Both the position numbers and the translations under genes were made by a program. Below the pieces are notes generated by a model. That model saw nothing but the letters and a program-made list of their open reading frames with translations. It did no database searches and was not told the origin of the DNA. Below, piece after piece: positions 1-6,802 of a DNA stretch of 15,389 nucleotides. Origin of the DNA: Pseudomonadota bacterium (GTDB taxonomy: Bacteria; Pseudomonadota; Alphaproteobacteria; Rhizobiales; Kaistiaceae); NCBI GenBank assembly GCA_023433185.1, contig JAEZEN010000312.1:1-15389 (forward strand). Reading direction: 5' to 3'. Numbering within the stretch: the stretch's first letter is position 1; each line of letters opens with the position of its first letter.

Positions 1-1
1 G

Positions 2-289
2 ATCAAGGTCGAGACAAAGGAGGACTACCCCGACGCCAACAAGCTCGACCGGGTCGTTCTCCCAAACGAGCCGGAGTGGAAAAAGGTCATGGCCGGTGAG
101 GACGTACCGGCCAGCCCGAACCGGGCCCGCCCGACCGCCAAGACCTCCGCGCCTCAGCCTGCCTGGGCGGCGAAGACGCCGGAGACGCAGGCAGCGCCCC
201 CCGCCGCCAAGTCCTGGTCCGCACCAGCGACCAACGCTGCCCCTCCGCCCGCGGCCAAGTCGCCGGGGCCCGCCTGGCTCAATACCTGA
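2..289 (+). CDS. Early phage protein, 3' end only (possible ssDNA-binding type)
   Basis: The reading frame is open from the first bases of the window to a TGA at 287-289, so only the last 95 residues of a longer protein are present. The visible start is a small ordered stretch (IKVETKEDYPDANKLDRVVL, then PEWKKVMAGED). The remaining 60 or so residues are a low-complexity Ala/Pro/Lys-rich tail with repeated APP-AAKS units. A short folded end followed by a disordered tail, directly upstream of recombination genes, is the layout of phage ssDNA-binding proteins such as DUF669 or DUF2815. That identity is inference from context and faint resemblance only. An internal ATG at 89 would encode only the tail and is not a credible start. 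The next gene begins 5 bases downstream. Confidence 0.6.
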   Translation: MKVETKEDYPDANKLDRVVLPNEPEWKKVMAGEDVPASPNRARPTAKTSAPQPAWAAKTPETQAAPPAAKSWSAPATNAAPPPAAKSPGPAWLNT

Positions 290-294
290 CCGTC

Positions 295-522
295 GTGACG
301 GACGACGAATGGCAGGCGCACCCCACGCGCGAAGCGGCGAAGGCGATAGGCAGATGGCTCGAAGGAAGAGATCGGCTGCATCAGCCAATCCGCTCTTTGA
401 CCATTCCCGAGCTCGAGGCAATGGCCGCGACCGCCATCGCCCGCTTCGTGGTGCTGGGCGCGGAGCGGATCCGGGACGAACCGGAGGAAGCGGCCGATCT
501 CATGTGGCTCTTGGCTGGCTAG
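295..522 (+). CDS. Conserved hypothetical small phage protein, 75 aa
   Basis: This is a GTG-started frame lying 5 bases after the preceding stop and overlapping the next gene by 19 bases, which fits the tight spacing of the operon. No Shine-Dalgarno is clear before the GTG, so translation may depend on coupling to the upstream gene. The protein is probably all-helical, with a basic middle (EGRDRLHQPIR, residues 23-33) and an acidic C-terminal helix (RIRDEPEEAADLMWLL). I recognise no domain and no enzymatic motif. It looks like the small accessory proteins often found between SSB-like and nuclease genes in alphaproteobacterial phages. The function is unknown. Confidence 0.6.
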   Translation: MTDDEWQAHPTREAAKAIGRWLEGRDRLHQPIRSLTIPELEAMAATAIARFVVLGAERIRDEPEEAADLMWLLAG

Positions 523-884
523 ACCCATGCGCGCTCTGCCGCCGCCAGGATCGCGGGTTCCTCTACTGCCACCAGCTCCGGCCGGACCGCTTCCCTGACT
601 ACCGGTTCTGCTCGCGGACCTGCCTCGACCTCGGAATGGCTCTCGCAAGGGAGAACAACGGCGTGATCGACAAGACCGACATGGAGACCCGGGCGATCAA
701 GGAAGCGCGACGCTTCCTGGCCGACACGCTCACCGAGCTGGGTCTCATGGCGCCCTTCCATGATCGGAGTGCCGCCGAGATCGACCGCATCATCGAGGCC
801 TGCATTGACGGTTTCCAGGATGCGATGCGGCGCCAGGCCGCTGCGGTGCGCGGCGTCCCGTTCGACGACGAGATCCCTTTTTGA
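504..884 (+). CDS. DUF6511-like Cys-rich protein with SSB-like C-terminal tip
   Basis: The frame stays open far upstream, but the sequence becomes protein-like only from the GTG at 504, which gives 126 aa. GGAGGA at 483-488 may serve as a rather distant ribosome binding site. The N-terminal part has CxxC at Cys9/Cys12, a further Cys22-His23, and CxxxC at Cys36/Cys40 (FCSRTC), a treble-clef-like zinc-binding arrangement of the DUF6511 kind. A helical part follows (residues 58-115). The last residues are PFDDEIPF, almost identical to the acidic C-terminal peptide of bacterial SSB (consensus DDDIPF), by which SSB recruits repair and replication proteins. The stop overlaps the nuclease's Shine-Dalgarno. 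I infer an accessory role in phage DNA metabolism, perhaps recruiting host SSB partners. The domain call is from memory of the family. Confidence 0.7.
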   Translation: MALGWLDPCALCRRQDRGFLYCHQLRPDRFPDYRFCSRTCLDLGMALARENNGVIDKTDMETRAIKEARRFLADTLTELGLMAPFHDRSAAEIDRIIEACIDGFQDAMRRQAAAVRGVPFDDEIPF

Positions 885-892
885 GGTGTCAG

Positions 893-1660
893 ATGTGGGT
901 CGATCTCAATCACGGGTCGGGCTTCGTCTACGGCGGAAGCCGCGATCGCAGCACGTCCAATCGGATCAATGATCTGATCGATGTCGCCCTGGTCGCTCGC
1001 CAGCGTCAGCAGACGCCACGCGACTACCTCGGCGGCAGCCGGATCGGCGAGGCGTGCTCGCGGAAACTGGTCTACGAGGTCACCCACGCCCCCGTCGACG
1101 AGGGGAAGGGCTTCGACGGCCGCGCGCTCCGGATCTTCGATGCCGGCCACAGCTTCGAGGCGCTTTCCATCCGCTGGCTGCGCGGTGCGGGCTTCGATCT
1201 ACGTGATTTGGGCTCCGACGGAGAGCAGTTCGGCTTCTCGATCGCGGGCGGCCGCATTCGTGGCCACATCGACGGAGTCATTCTCGGTGGCCCCGCCATT
1301 GGCGTCGCATGGCCGGTCCTCTGGGAACACAAGGCTCTGAACGCCAAGTCCTGGGGCGATGTGGTCAAGCGAGGCGTTGCCCTGTCGAAGCCGGTCTACT
1401 TCGCCCAGCTCCAGATCTACATGGCCTACATGGACCTCGGCGCGGCTCTGTTCACCGCGCTCAACAAGGACACCCAGGCCCTCCAACACGAGGTCGTCCC
1501 ATTCGATCCTGCTGAGGCGCAGATCCTCTCCGACAAGGCGGTCGACATCGTCCGCTCGGCAGCCGCCGGAGAGTTGCCCCCACGCATCGCCTCCAATCCC
1601 GACTTCTATCTGTGTCGCTGGTGCGCCTACGCGACGCGCTGCTGGGAAGGTGCGCGATGA
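893..1660 (+). CDS. PD-(D/E)XK (Cas4/AddB-like) exonuclease with Fe-S cysteines
   Basis: This 255-aa protein has the ordered motifs of the PD-(D/E)XK nuclease superfamily: His86 (AGHSFE), Asp127 in GHIDG, Glu145-x-Lys147 in WEHK, and a Gln172-x3-Tyr176 helix (AQLQIY). Cys55 (EACSRKL) together with Cys241, Cys244 and Cys250 near the C terminus reproduces the C...C-x2-C-x5-C pattern that binds a 4Fe-4S cluster in Cas4 and AddB nucleases. The expected activity is metal-dependent exonuclease on DNA ends for recombination or repair. I chose ATG 893 because GAGG at 883-886 lies 6 bases upstream; a TTG at 881 is the alternative. The stop overlaps the helicase start (ATGA), so the two are probably translated together and may work as an end-processing pair, as AddA/AddB do. 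Confidence 0.85.
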   Translation: MWVDLNHGSGFVYGGSRDRSTSNRINDLIDVALVARQRQQTPRDYLGGSRIGEACSRKLVYEVTHAPVDEGKGFDGRALRIFDAGHSFEALSIRWLRGAGFDLRDLGSDGEQFGFSIAGGRIRGHIDGVILGGPAIGVAWPVLWEHKALNAKSWGDVVKRGVALSKPVYFAQLQIYMAYMDLGAALFTALNKDTQALQHEVVPFDPAEAQILSDKAVDIVRSAAAGELPPRIASNPDFYLCRWCAYATRCWEGAR

Positions 1661-2940
1661 GCTTCACGCCATCACCACAGCAGGCCGCGGCCATCCAGTC
1701 GATCGTCACCTGGTATCGCGATCCTCACCGTCGTTCGCAAGTGTTCCGGCTGTTCGGGTATGCCGGTTCCGGAAAATCCACCATCACTCGTCACGCCATC
1801 GAAGCCCTCGGTCTCTCGCCGGCGAGCCGCGACGGTGCGGGCGGCGGTGGTGTGCTGTTCGCTGCCTTCACCGGCAAGGCCGCGCTGGTGATGACCCGGA
1901 AGGGTACGCCCGCCTCGACCATCCACAGCTTGATCTACCGTGTCTCGGAAGCGACGCCCGAAGAGATCGAGCGGGTGGAAAAGGAAGCGGCGGAACTCCG
2001 CGCGAGCCTCGGCCGCCTGCCGCCGGCCGAGCAGATGTTCGCGCTGGAGCGACTGAAACGGCTCGAGCTCAGGCTGGCCGATATTCATGTCCCGCGCTTC
2101 GTGTTCAACGACCAATCGCCGGTCCGCGATGCCGACCTGATCGTGCTCGACGAAGTATCCATGGTCGGCGCCGAGATGGCGACGGACCTCCTCGCCTTCG
2201 GCAAGCCCATCCTGGTGCTCGGCGATCCCGGGCAGTTGCCGCCAATCAGGGGCGAAGGCGCATTCACCGATGTGGCGCCGGACGTGATGCTGACCGAGAT
2301 CCACCGGCAGGCGGGGGAGAGCGCGATCATCCGTCTGGCCACCATGGCGCGGCAGAGCGAGCCGATCCCCTATGGCGAGCACGACACCTACGTCTGGAAG
2401 ATGCGGCGGTCGGACGTCGCGCCCGCACAGTTCCTGAACGGCGGCCAGGTGATCTGTGGACGGAACGCCACGCGCCTCTTCCTGAACTCGGCGATGAAGC
2501 AGGCAGCGGGCTTCCCCGCGGCGTATCCTAAAGGCGCAGGCGAGAAGATCATCTGCCTCAAGAACCGCCATGACCTCGGCCTGGTCAACGGCATGTTCCT
2601 CGATCTCACGGACATTCGCGAGGAGAGCCCGCTCGCCTTCAGCGCCACGGTGCGCACCGAGGATGGCCAGACCGTCTCGGGACGGAAGAGGTTCTACAAG
2701 GGCCATTTCGACGACCATGTCGCCTATGACCCCGAGCGGCCTCGCCGTGACTGGCGCGATATGCGTGGTCTCATTGAGACGGTCTGGGGCTACGCGATCA
2801 CCTGCCATAAAAGTCAGGGGTCGCAGTGGGAGAACATCATCGTCTACGACGATGGCCTTGGGCGCACGCGCGAGGACCGGGCCCGCTGGCTCTACACCGC
2901 CATAACGCGCGCCGAGCGCGGGCTGGTGATCCTTGATTGA
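1657..2940 (+). CDS. RecD/Dda-like SF1 ATP-dependent DNA helicase
   Basis: This 427-aa helicase has a full set of SF1 motifs: Walker A GYAGSGKST (residues 34-42, Lys40), motif Ia around FTGKAAL (71-77), Walker B LIVLDEVSM (161-169, Asp165-Glu166), motif III LGDPGQLPPI (188-197), a UvrD_C_2-type motif CHKSQGSQW (383-391), and motif VI YTAITRAER (413-421). Its length suits a compact phage RecD2/Dda-type enzyme; the charged helical stretch at residues 101-142 is probably the linker before Walker B. It would use ATP to unwind DNA 5'-3', by family analogy, in phage replication or recombination. ATG 1657 overlaps the nuclease stop by 4 bases and has GGGAAGG 6 bases upstream; an in-frame GTG at 1612 lies inside the nuclease coding end and is less likely. 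Confidence 0.93.
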   Translation: MSFTPSPQQAAAIQSIVTWYRDPHRRSQVFRLFGYAGSGKSTITRHAIEALGLSPASRDGAGGGGVLFAAFTGKAALVMTRKGTPASTIHSLIYRVSEATPEEIERVEKEAAELRASLGRLPPAEQMFALERLKRLELRLADIHVPRFVFNDQSPVRDADLIVLDEVSMVGAEMATDLLAFGKPILVLGDPGQLPPIRGEGAFTDVAPDVMLTEIHRQAGESAIIRLATMARQSEPIPYGEHDTYVWKMRRSDVAPAQFLNGGQVICGRNATRLFLNSAMKQAAGFPAAYPKGAGEKIICLKNRHDLGLVNGMFLDLTDIREESPLAFSATVRTEDGQTVSGRKRFYKGHFDDHVAYDPERPRRDWRDMRGLIETVWGYAITCHKSQGSQWENIIVYDDGLGRTREDRARWLYTAITRAERGLVILD

Positions 2941-5878
2941 CTTCAACGAGGCCCAGCCGGCTCGCCCGCCGGCGATCCGCTACGACCTCGATGCGATTGT
3001 CGCGGGGCTTCGCGCACGCGCCGACGCGTGGGTGCCGCACCTGTTCCCGAACGGGCGGCGAGTCGGCGACGGATGGCGTCTCGCCAACATTCGTGGCGAT
3101 GCTCCGCGACGGACCGGCTCGTGCGCGATCGCGCTCAAGGGCGACCACGCCGGTGATTGGCACGACTTCGACGGTGGCGCCGGCGGCGGTCCTATCAGCG
3201 CGATCGAGGAGGCAACGGGGCTTGCGGCTCCGGAACTGTTCGCCGCCGCGGCCGACTTTGCCGGATGGTCACCCGGCGTGCCAATCCTTCAGGCGCCGGC
3301 CACCGCCAGGCCAGAGCACGATGCGGCGCGCGAGATCGCCTTCATTCTCGACCACGCCCGTCCCATCGAAGGAACGGCGGCGGCGGCGTATCTGCTGGGC
3401 CGCGGCCTTGGCGCGCCGGGCTCCTCCGACCTTCGCTTCCACCCCGATCTCACCCACTGGGAGACCAAATCCGGCTTTCCGGCACTCGTCGGCATCGTCC
3501 GCGACCGCGATGGCGAGACCATCGCGGTCCACCGCACCTATCTCCAGCCTGATCCGGGGGCGCCGGGGAAAGTCACCAAGGCCGCGGTTTCCAAGCCGCG
3601 CATGATCCTGGGGCGCAGCGGCGGCGGCGCGGTCCGGCTCGCTCCGCTCACCGACGGCATGACGCTCGCGATCTGCGAGGGCATCGAGACCGGGCTCGCC
3701 GTCTTGGCCATGTGTCCCGGATTGGCCGTCTGGGCGACACTGTCGACCTCGGGCCTCGAGCAGGTCCAACTGCCACCCGAGGCGCGACGCGTCATCGTCC
3801 TCGCCGATCATGACGCCTCCGGAGCCGGTCTCCGCGCCGCCGAGGCCGCCACGCGCCGACTGCGGGCCGAAGGCCGTGAGGTCGTGATCGCGCTGCCCCC
3901 GCAGGAAGGGGACGACTTCAACGACCTCCTTCTCCGTGGTGGGGCGAGCGCCGTCCGCGCCGCGATCGAAGCCGCGCTCCCCGAGCCGGGCGACGAGGCG
4001 GAGATAGAGCCGCTTGGCCGGCATCAGCCGATGAACTACGTGGCGCCGGACACGACGCTCCCGATGCTTCGCTCCGACAATGGTGACCTCGCCCAGGCCG
4101 TCGACCAGGCCTGGAGCCTTCTGCTCGCGTCGAACCGCGTCCCATGGCTGTTCCGGTTTGCCGGCGTTCCGACTTGGGTGGTGCCCGACGATGAGGGCCG
4201 TCCGGTCGCGGCAACCCTGACCGAGGAAAGGCTCCGCCACATGCTGGCGAAGCTCGCCGTCTGGCGGCGGATCAGCCGGCAGGGCGATCTCGTACCGGCG
4301 CATCCGCCGACGGCCCTGGTCAAATCGATCCTAGCGACGCCTGATCCCGGGCTTCCGGTACTTCTCGGCATCGTCAACACGCCTGTCTTCGGACGGAACG
4401 GCAGGCTGCTGACGAGCCCCGGCTACCACCCGGATGCGCGGCTCCTCTATCAGCCTCTCCCGGGCTTCGAGGTCCCGGCCATACCCGACAGCCCATCCCC
4501 GGACCAGGTCGCAGCCGCGCGCGGTCTGATCTGCGAGGACCTCCTTGGGGACTTCCCCTTTGTCGCCCCCGCCGAGATGGCGCACGCGGTGGCGATGCTC
4601 ATTCTCGGCGTCGTCCGCTCGATGATCGACGGGCCTACGCCATTGCACCTCATCGAGAAGCCGACGCCGGGCACCGGCGCCACGCTGATGGTTGACGCGA
4701 TCGCCACCATCCTCACCGGTGCCGGCGCGTCCGTGATGACGGAGGGACGCGACGATGAGGAATGGCGGAAGCGGGTCACCGCCAAGCTCCGCCAGGTCCC
4801 GTCGATCCTTCTCATCGACAATCTCCGCAGCAAGCTCGACAGCGCTGCCGTGGCCGCAGCGCTCACAGCCCCCTTCTGGGAGGACCGCATCCTCGGGGTC
4901 TCCGAGATGGCCCGCCTTCCCATCCGATGCATCTGGATCGCCACCGGCAACAATCCCGAGTTCTCCAATGAGATGGCGCGGCGCCTCGTCCGCATCCGGC
5001 TCGATGCCCATGTCGAGCGGCCTTGGCAGCGGAGCGGCTTCAAGCATCCGGAGCTCAGCACATGGGTGCGGGCAAACCGAGCCCAGCTCGTCGCCGCCTG
5101 CCTCACGCTCTGTCAGGCGTGGCTCGCCGCGGGGCGCCCGCGCGGGACTCTGACTATCGGCAGCTACGAAAACTGGTCGGCCATCATCGGCGGCATCCTC
5201 GAGGTCGCCGGCGTCCCGGGCTTCCTCGGCAATCTCGACGAAATGCTGGAGGCCTCCGACAGCGAGGGCGCCGTATGGCGCGGCTTCGTCTCGGCGTGGT
5301 GGAACCGGTTCGGCACGGCGGAGGTCGGCACTGTCGACCTGTACGAGATCGGCCTCGCATGCGAGCCGCCACTGCAGCTCGGATCGGGGACGGAACGCTC
5401 CCAGCGGATCCGGCTCGGCAAGTCCCTCGGACGCCTCCGTGACCGTGTGTTCCGCGTCGGCGGCCTGTCCCTCCGCACCTCCATCTGCGGCACCCTCCAG
5501 GGTGCTCAGCGTTGGCGCTTGGTCGTTGATGAAAAAACAGGCACGGATGAACATTCACAACATTCACCGACGGTGAATGTGGCCGTGAATGTTGTGAATG
5601 TCTGTGAATGTTCTGGAACCAACATTCACGGCGAATTCGCCAATTCTGACAGTGGTTTGAACCCTGCCGGTGAATGTTGTGAATGTTTGCCCAGACCCTA
5701 CGCGTATGCGGGGACGCGCGCCCCCGCGATAAGTGATCCGGAAAAACATTCACAACATTCACAACATTCACCGAGCCCAGGAAATCCGCCGGCTTCAGCC
5801 GGTGAATGTGGTGGTGAATATGCCGCGGGACATTCACCACCCTCCGCTCCGCCCGACTGGCTGACGGAGGTGCTGTGA
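2933..5878 (+). CDS. Phage primase: TOPRIM domain fused to degenerate AAA-like module
   Basis: This 981-aa replication protein starts at TTG 2933, overlapping the helicase stop by 8 bases; no later start keeps the conserved N terminus. Residues 31-115 resemble a primase zinc-ribbon region (GDWHDFDGG) but lack the zinc cysteines. The TOPRIM core has CEGIETG (Glu249) and LADHDASG (Asp292, Asp294), with DDFND at 327-331. Residues 570-690 look like a P-loop ATPase: KPTPGTGAT (576-584) has Ala583 where Lys is expected, the Walker B-like strand is LLIDN (626-630), a sensor-1-like IATGNN lies at 669-674 and paired Arg at 683-684. By analogy it primes DNA synthesis and may load or act as the replicative helicase. 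From about residue 870 the protein is low-complexity because its codons carry the ACATTCAC repeat cluster. The family has no name I can give with certainty. Confidence 0.85.
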   Translation: MIDFNEAQPARPPAIRYDLDAIVAGLRARADAWVPHLFPNGRRVGDGWRLANIRGDAPRRTGSCAIALKGDHAGDWHDFDGGAGGGPISAIEEATGLAAPELFAAAADFAGWSPGVPILQAPATARPEHDAAREIAFILDHARPIEGTAAAAYLLGRGLGAPGSSDLRFHPDLTHWETKSGFPALVGIVRDRDGETIAVHRTYLQPDPGAPGKVTKAAVSKPRMILGRSGGGAVRLAPLTDGMTLAICEGIETGLAVLAMCPGLAVWATLSTSGLEQVQLPPEARRVIVLADHDASGAGLRAAEAATRRLRAEGREVVIALPPQEGDDFNDLLLRGGASAVRAAIEAALPEPGDEAEIEPLGRHQPMNYVAPDTTLPMLRSDNGDLAQAVDQAWSLLLASNRVPWLFRFAGVPTWVVPDDEGRPVAATLTEERLRHMLAKLAVWRRISRQGDLVPAHPPTALVKSILATPDPGLPVLLGIVNTPVFGRNGRLLTSPGYHPDARLLYQPLPGFEVPAIPDSPSPDQVAAARGLICEDLLGDFPFVAPAEMAHAVAMLILGVVRSMIDGPTPLHLIEKPTPGTGATLMVDAIATILTGAGASVMTEGRDDEEWRKRVTAKLRQVPSILLIDNLRSKLDSAAVAAALTAPFWEDRILGVSEMARLPIRCIWIATGNNPEFSNEMARRLVRIRLDAHVERPWQRSGFKHPELSTWVRANRAQLVAACLTLCQAWLAAGRPRGTLTIGSYENWSAIIGGILEVAGVPGFLGNLDEMLEASDSEGAVWRGFVSAWWNRFGTAEVGTVDLYEIGLACEPPLQLGSGTERSQRIRLGKSLGRLRDRVFRVGGLSLRTSICGTLQGAQRWRLVVDEKTGTDEHSQHSPTVNVAVNVVNVCECSGTNIHGEFANSDSGLNPAGECCECLPRPYAYAGTRAPAISDPEKHSQHSQHSPSPGNPPASAGECGGEYAAGHSPPSAPPDWLTEVL
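5551..5837. repeat. Iteron-like cluster: 14 copies of ACATTCAC/GTGAATGT (putative origin)
   Basis: Perfect ACATTCAC starts at 5551, 5560, 5622, 5746, 5755, 5764 and 5830. Its complement GTGAATGT starts at 5573, 5585, 5594, 5604, 5670, 5679 and 5802, and a one-mismatch copy is at 5814. Neighbouring copies are often exactly 9 bp apart (tandem AACATTCAC at 5745-5771; GTGAATGTT at 5585-5601 and 5670-5686), which would place them close to one face of the helix. Several carry an extra CCG/CGG flank (5560-5569, 5571-5580, 5668-5677, 5764-5773, 5800-5809). All lie inside the primase coding end, in different reading phases. The density and mixed orientation resemble protein-binding iterons of replication origins; the function is inferred. 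Confidence 0.9.
5560..5580. repeat. Perfect 10-bp palindrome with 1-nt centre within iteron cluster
   Basis: ACATTCACCG (5560-5569) and CGGTGAATGT (5571-5580) are exact reverse complements around A5570. The arms are two copies of the cluster octamer, each extended by CG. It could be a dimer-binding site or a cruciform/hairpin that helps open or prime the proposed origin. It lies inside the primase coding sequence. Confidence 0.85.
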
Positions 5879-6024
5879 TGCACGTCTTCCCGCCCGCTAC
5901 CGGACCTCCCTGCGACGCGGCGCCCATCTCGGCGACGGCGGCCAGCACCGCCAGGCACCACAGCCGCCGTCGCCTTCCACCACCGATGACCTCCATGACG
6001 GAGACCATGCAATGGCTTCGATGA
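5878..6024 (+). CDS. Possible small protein, 48 aa, coupled to the primase stop
   Basis: An ATG at 5878 shares its A with the primase stop (TGATG) and opens a 48-codon frame that ends at TGA 6022-6024, overlapping the RuvC-like start by 13 bases. Start-stop coupling and the lack of another gene in these 130 bases are the only support. The peptide is Pro/Ala/Arg-rich (HHSRRRLPPP near residues 27-36) with no recognisable fold. It may be a genuine short linker gene or merely a leader that carries ribosomes to the next gene. Confidence 0.35.
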   Translation: MHVFPPATGPPCDAAPISATAASTARHHSRRRLPPPMTSMTETMQWLR

Positions 6025-6554
6025 CTCTGACTCTGTCCGCAGCGGATGCAAGTCCGCCTCCCCAAGCCGGCCTCGCCGAGATTTCCGGTGCCGCCATCCT
6101 CGCCCTCGACCTCGGCACCACCACCGGCTGGGCACTCCGCACTCTCCGCGGCCGCATCGTCAGTGGCACCACCGAGTTCAAGCCGCACCGCTTCGAGGGT
6201 GGCGGTATGCGATACCTCCGCTTCGAGCATTGGCTCGACGAGACGATCCGCCTCGCCGGTGATGTCGAGGCCGTCTACTTCGAAGAGGTGCGCCGACACG
6301 TCGGCGTCGACGCCGCCCATGCCTATGGAGGCTTCCTCGCCGGCCTCACCGCCTGGTGCGAGGAACACGCGATCGCCTACCAAGGCGTCCCGGTTGGCAC
6401 CATCAAGCGGTTCATCGCCGGCAAGGGCAATGCCGACAAGGCGGCAGTGGTCGCCGCCGTCCGTGCGCTCGGCTACAGCCCGGCCGACGACAACGAGGCC
6501 GACGCCAACGCCATCCTGCTCTGGGCCATCGAGACCCGGGGAGGCACGCGATGA
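6012..6554 (+). CDS. RuvC-like Holliday junction endonuclease
   Basis: This 180-aa protein has the RNase H-like fold motifs of phage RuvC-type resolvases: the first strand LALDLGTTTGW with catalytic Asp33, YFEEV with Glu91/Glu92, a conserved basic element AGKGNADK (136-143), and DDNEADA with Asp160 and Asp164 in the last helix. The length matches RuvC (about 170 aa). It should cut branched DNA, resolving recombination or replication intermediates so that the genome can be packaged. ATG 6012 is preferred because GGAGA at 6000-6004 lies 7 bases upstream; ATG 6021 is an alternative that would remove three residues. The first 25 residues are a variable extension. The stop overlaps the next start (ATGA). 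Confidence 0.88.
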   Translation: MASMTLTLSAADASPPPQAGLAEISGAAILALDLGTTTGWALRTLRGRIVSGTTEFKPHRFEGGGMRYLRFEHWLDETIRLAGDVEAVYFEEVRRHVGVDAAHAYGGFLAGLTAWCEEHAIAYQGVPVGTIKRFIAGKGNADKAAVVAAVRALGYSPADDNEADANAILLWAIETRGGTR

Positions 6555-6802
6555 CCGCGATCCTCAAGCACGCCGCCGAGATCATCGCCGATCGTCGAAC
6601 CACCTACGGCGACCCGGCGAAGTCGATGGCAACGGTCGCGGCCCGCTGGTCCGTCACGCTTGGCCGTCCTGTAACGCCGGCCCAGGTCATGCTCTGCATG
6701 ATCGATCTGAAGCTCACGCGTCTCGCCCACGACCCGACGCACCGCGACAGCGTCGTAGACGTCATCGGGTATGCGGCCCTGTTGCCGGAGGTGACCCGAT
6801 GA
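6551..6802 (+). CDS. DUF6378 (MazG-like all-alpha) phage protein
   Basis: This 83-aa protein shows the short pattern of DUF6378 phage proteins: an N-terminal helix ending in RRTTYGDP (15-22), an inner helix MIDLKLTRL (50-58), and HRDSVVDVIGYAAL (64-77). The last Asp-containing segment resembles the metal-binding D-x3-D-x2-G-Y motif of all-alpha NTP pyrophosphohydrolases. A role in cleaning or adjusting nucleotide pools during phage replication is plausible but inferred. Both ends are coupled: its ATG overlaps the RuvC-like stop, and its TGA overlaps the next ATG, each by 4 bases. Confidence 0.8.
   Translation: MTAILKHAAEIIADRRTTYGDPAKSMATVAARWSVTLGRPVTPAQVMLCMIDLKLTRLAHDPTHRDSVVDVIGYAALLPEVTR

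Noticed and set aside
96..503. Long upstream extension of the DUF6511-like frame
   Set aside because: The translation before 504 is Arg/Pro-rich and overlaps two other genes; family-like sequence begins only at the GTG at 504.
1612..1656. Earlier GTG start for the helicase
   Set aside because: It would put 15 extra residues inside the cysteine-coding end of the nuclease, while ATG 1657 has both a ribosome binding site and the ATGA overlap.
2252..2268. An extra near-copy of the iteron (GCATTCACCG) in the helicase gene
   Set aside because: It is a single isolated near-match of a short word, expected by chance in 15 kb, with no neighbours.
1672..2946. 424-codon minus-strand frame opposite the helicase
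   Set aside because: The plus strand holds a complete motif-bearing helicase; the antisense product is Arg/His/Glu-rich noise with no start signal.
4331..5554. 407-codon minus-strand frame opposite the primase (and a similar one at 3269-4303)
   Set aside because: Antisense shadow of the TOPRIM/AAA protein; no recognisable domain and no ribosome binding site considered credible.
5551..5837. The octamer cluster as a CRISPR array
   Set aside because: Units are 8-9 bp, occur in both orientations with irregular gaps, and lie in a coding frame; CRISPR repeats are longer, same-oriented and separated by even-sized spacers.
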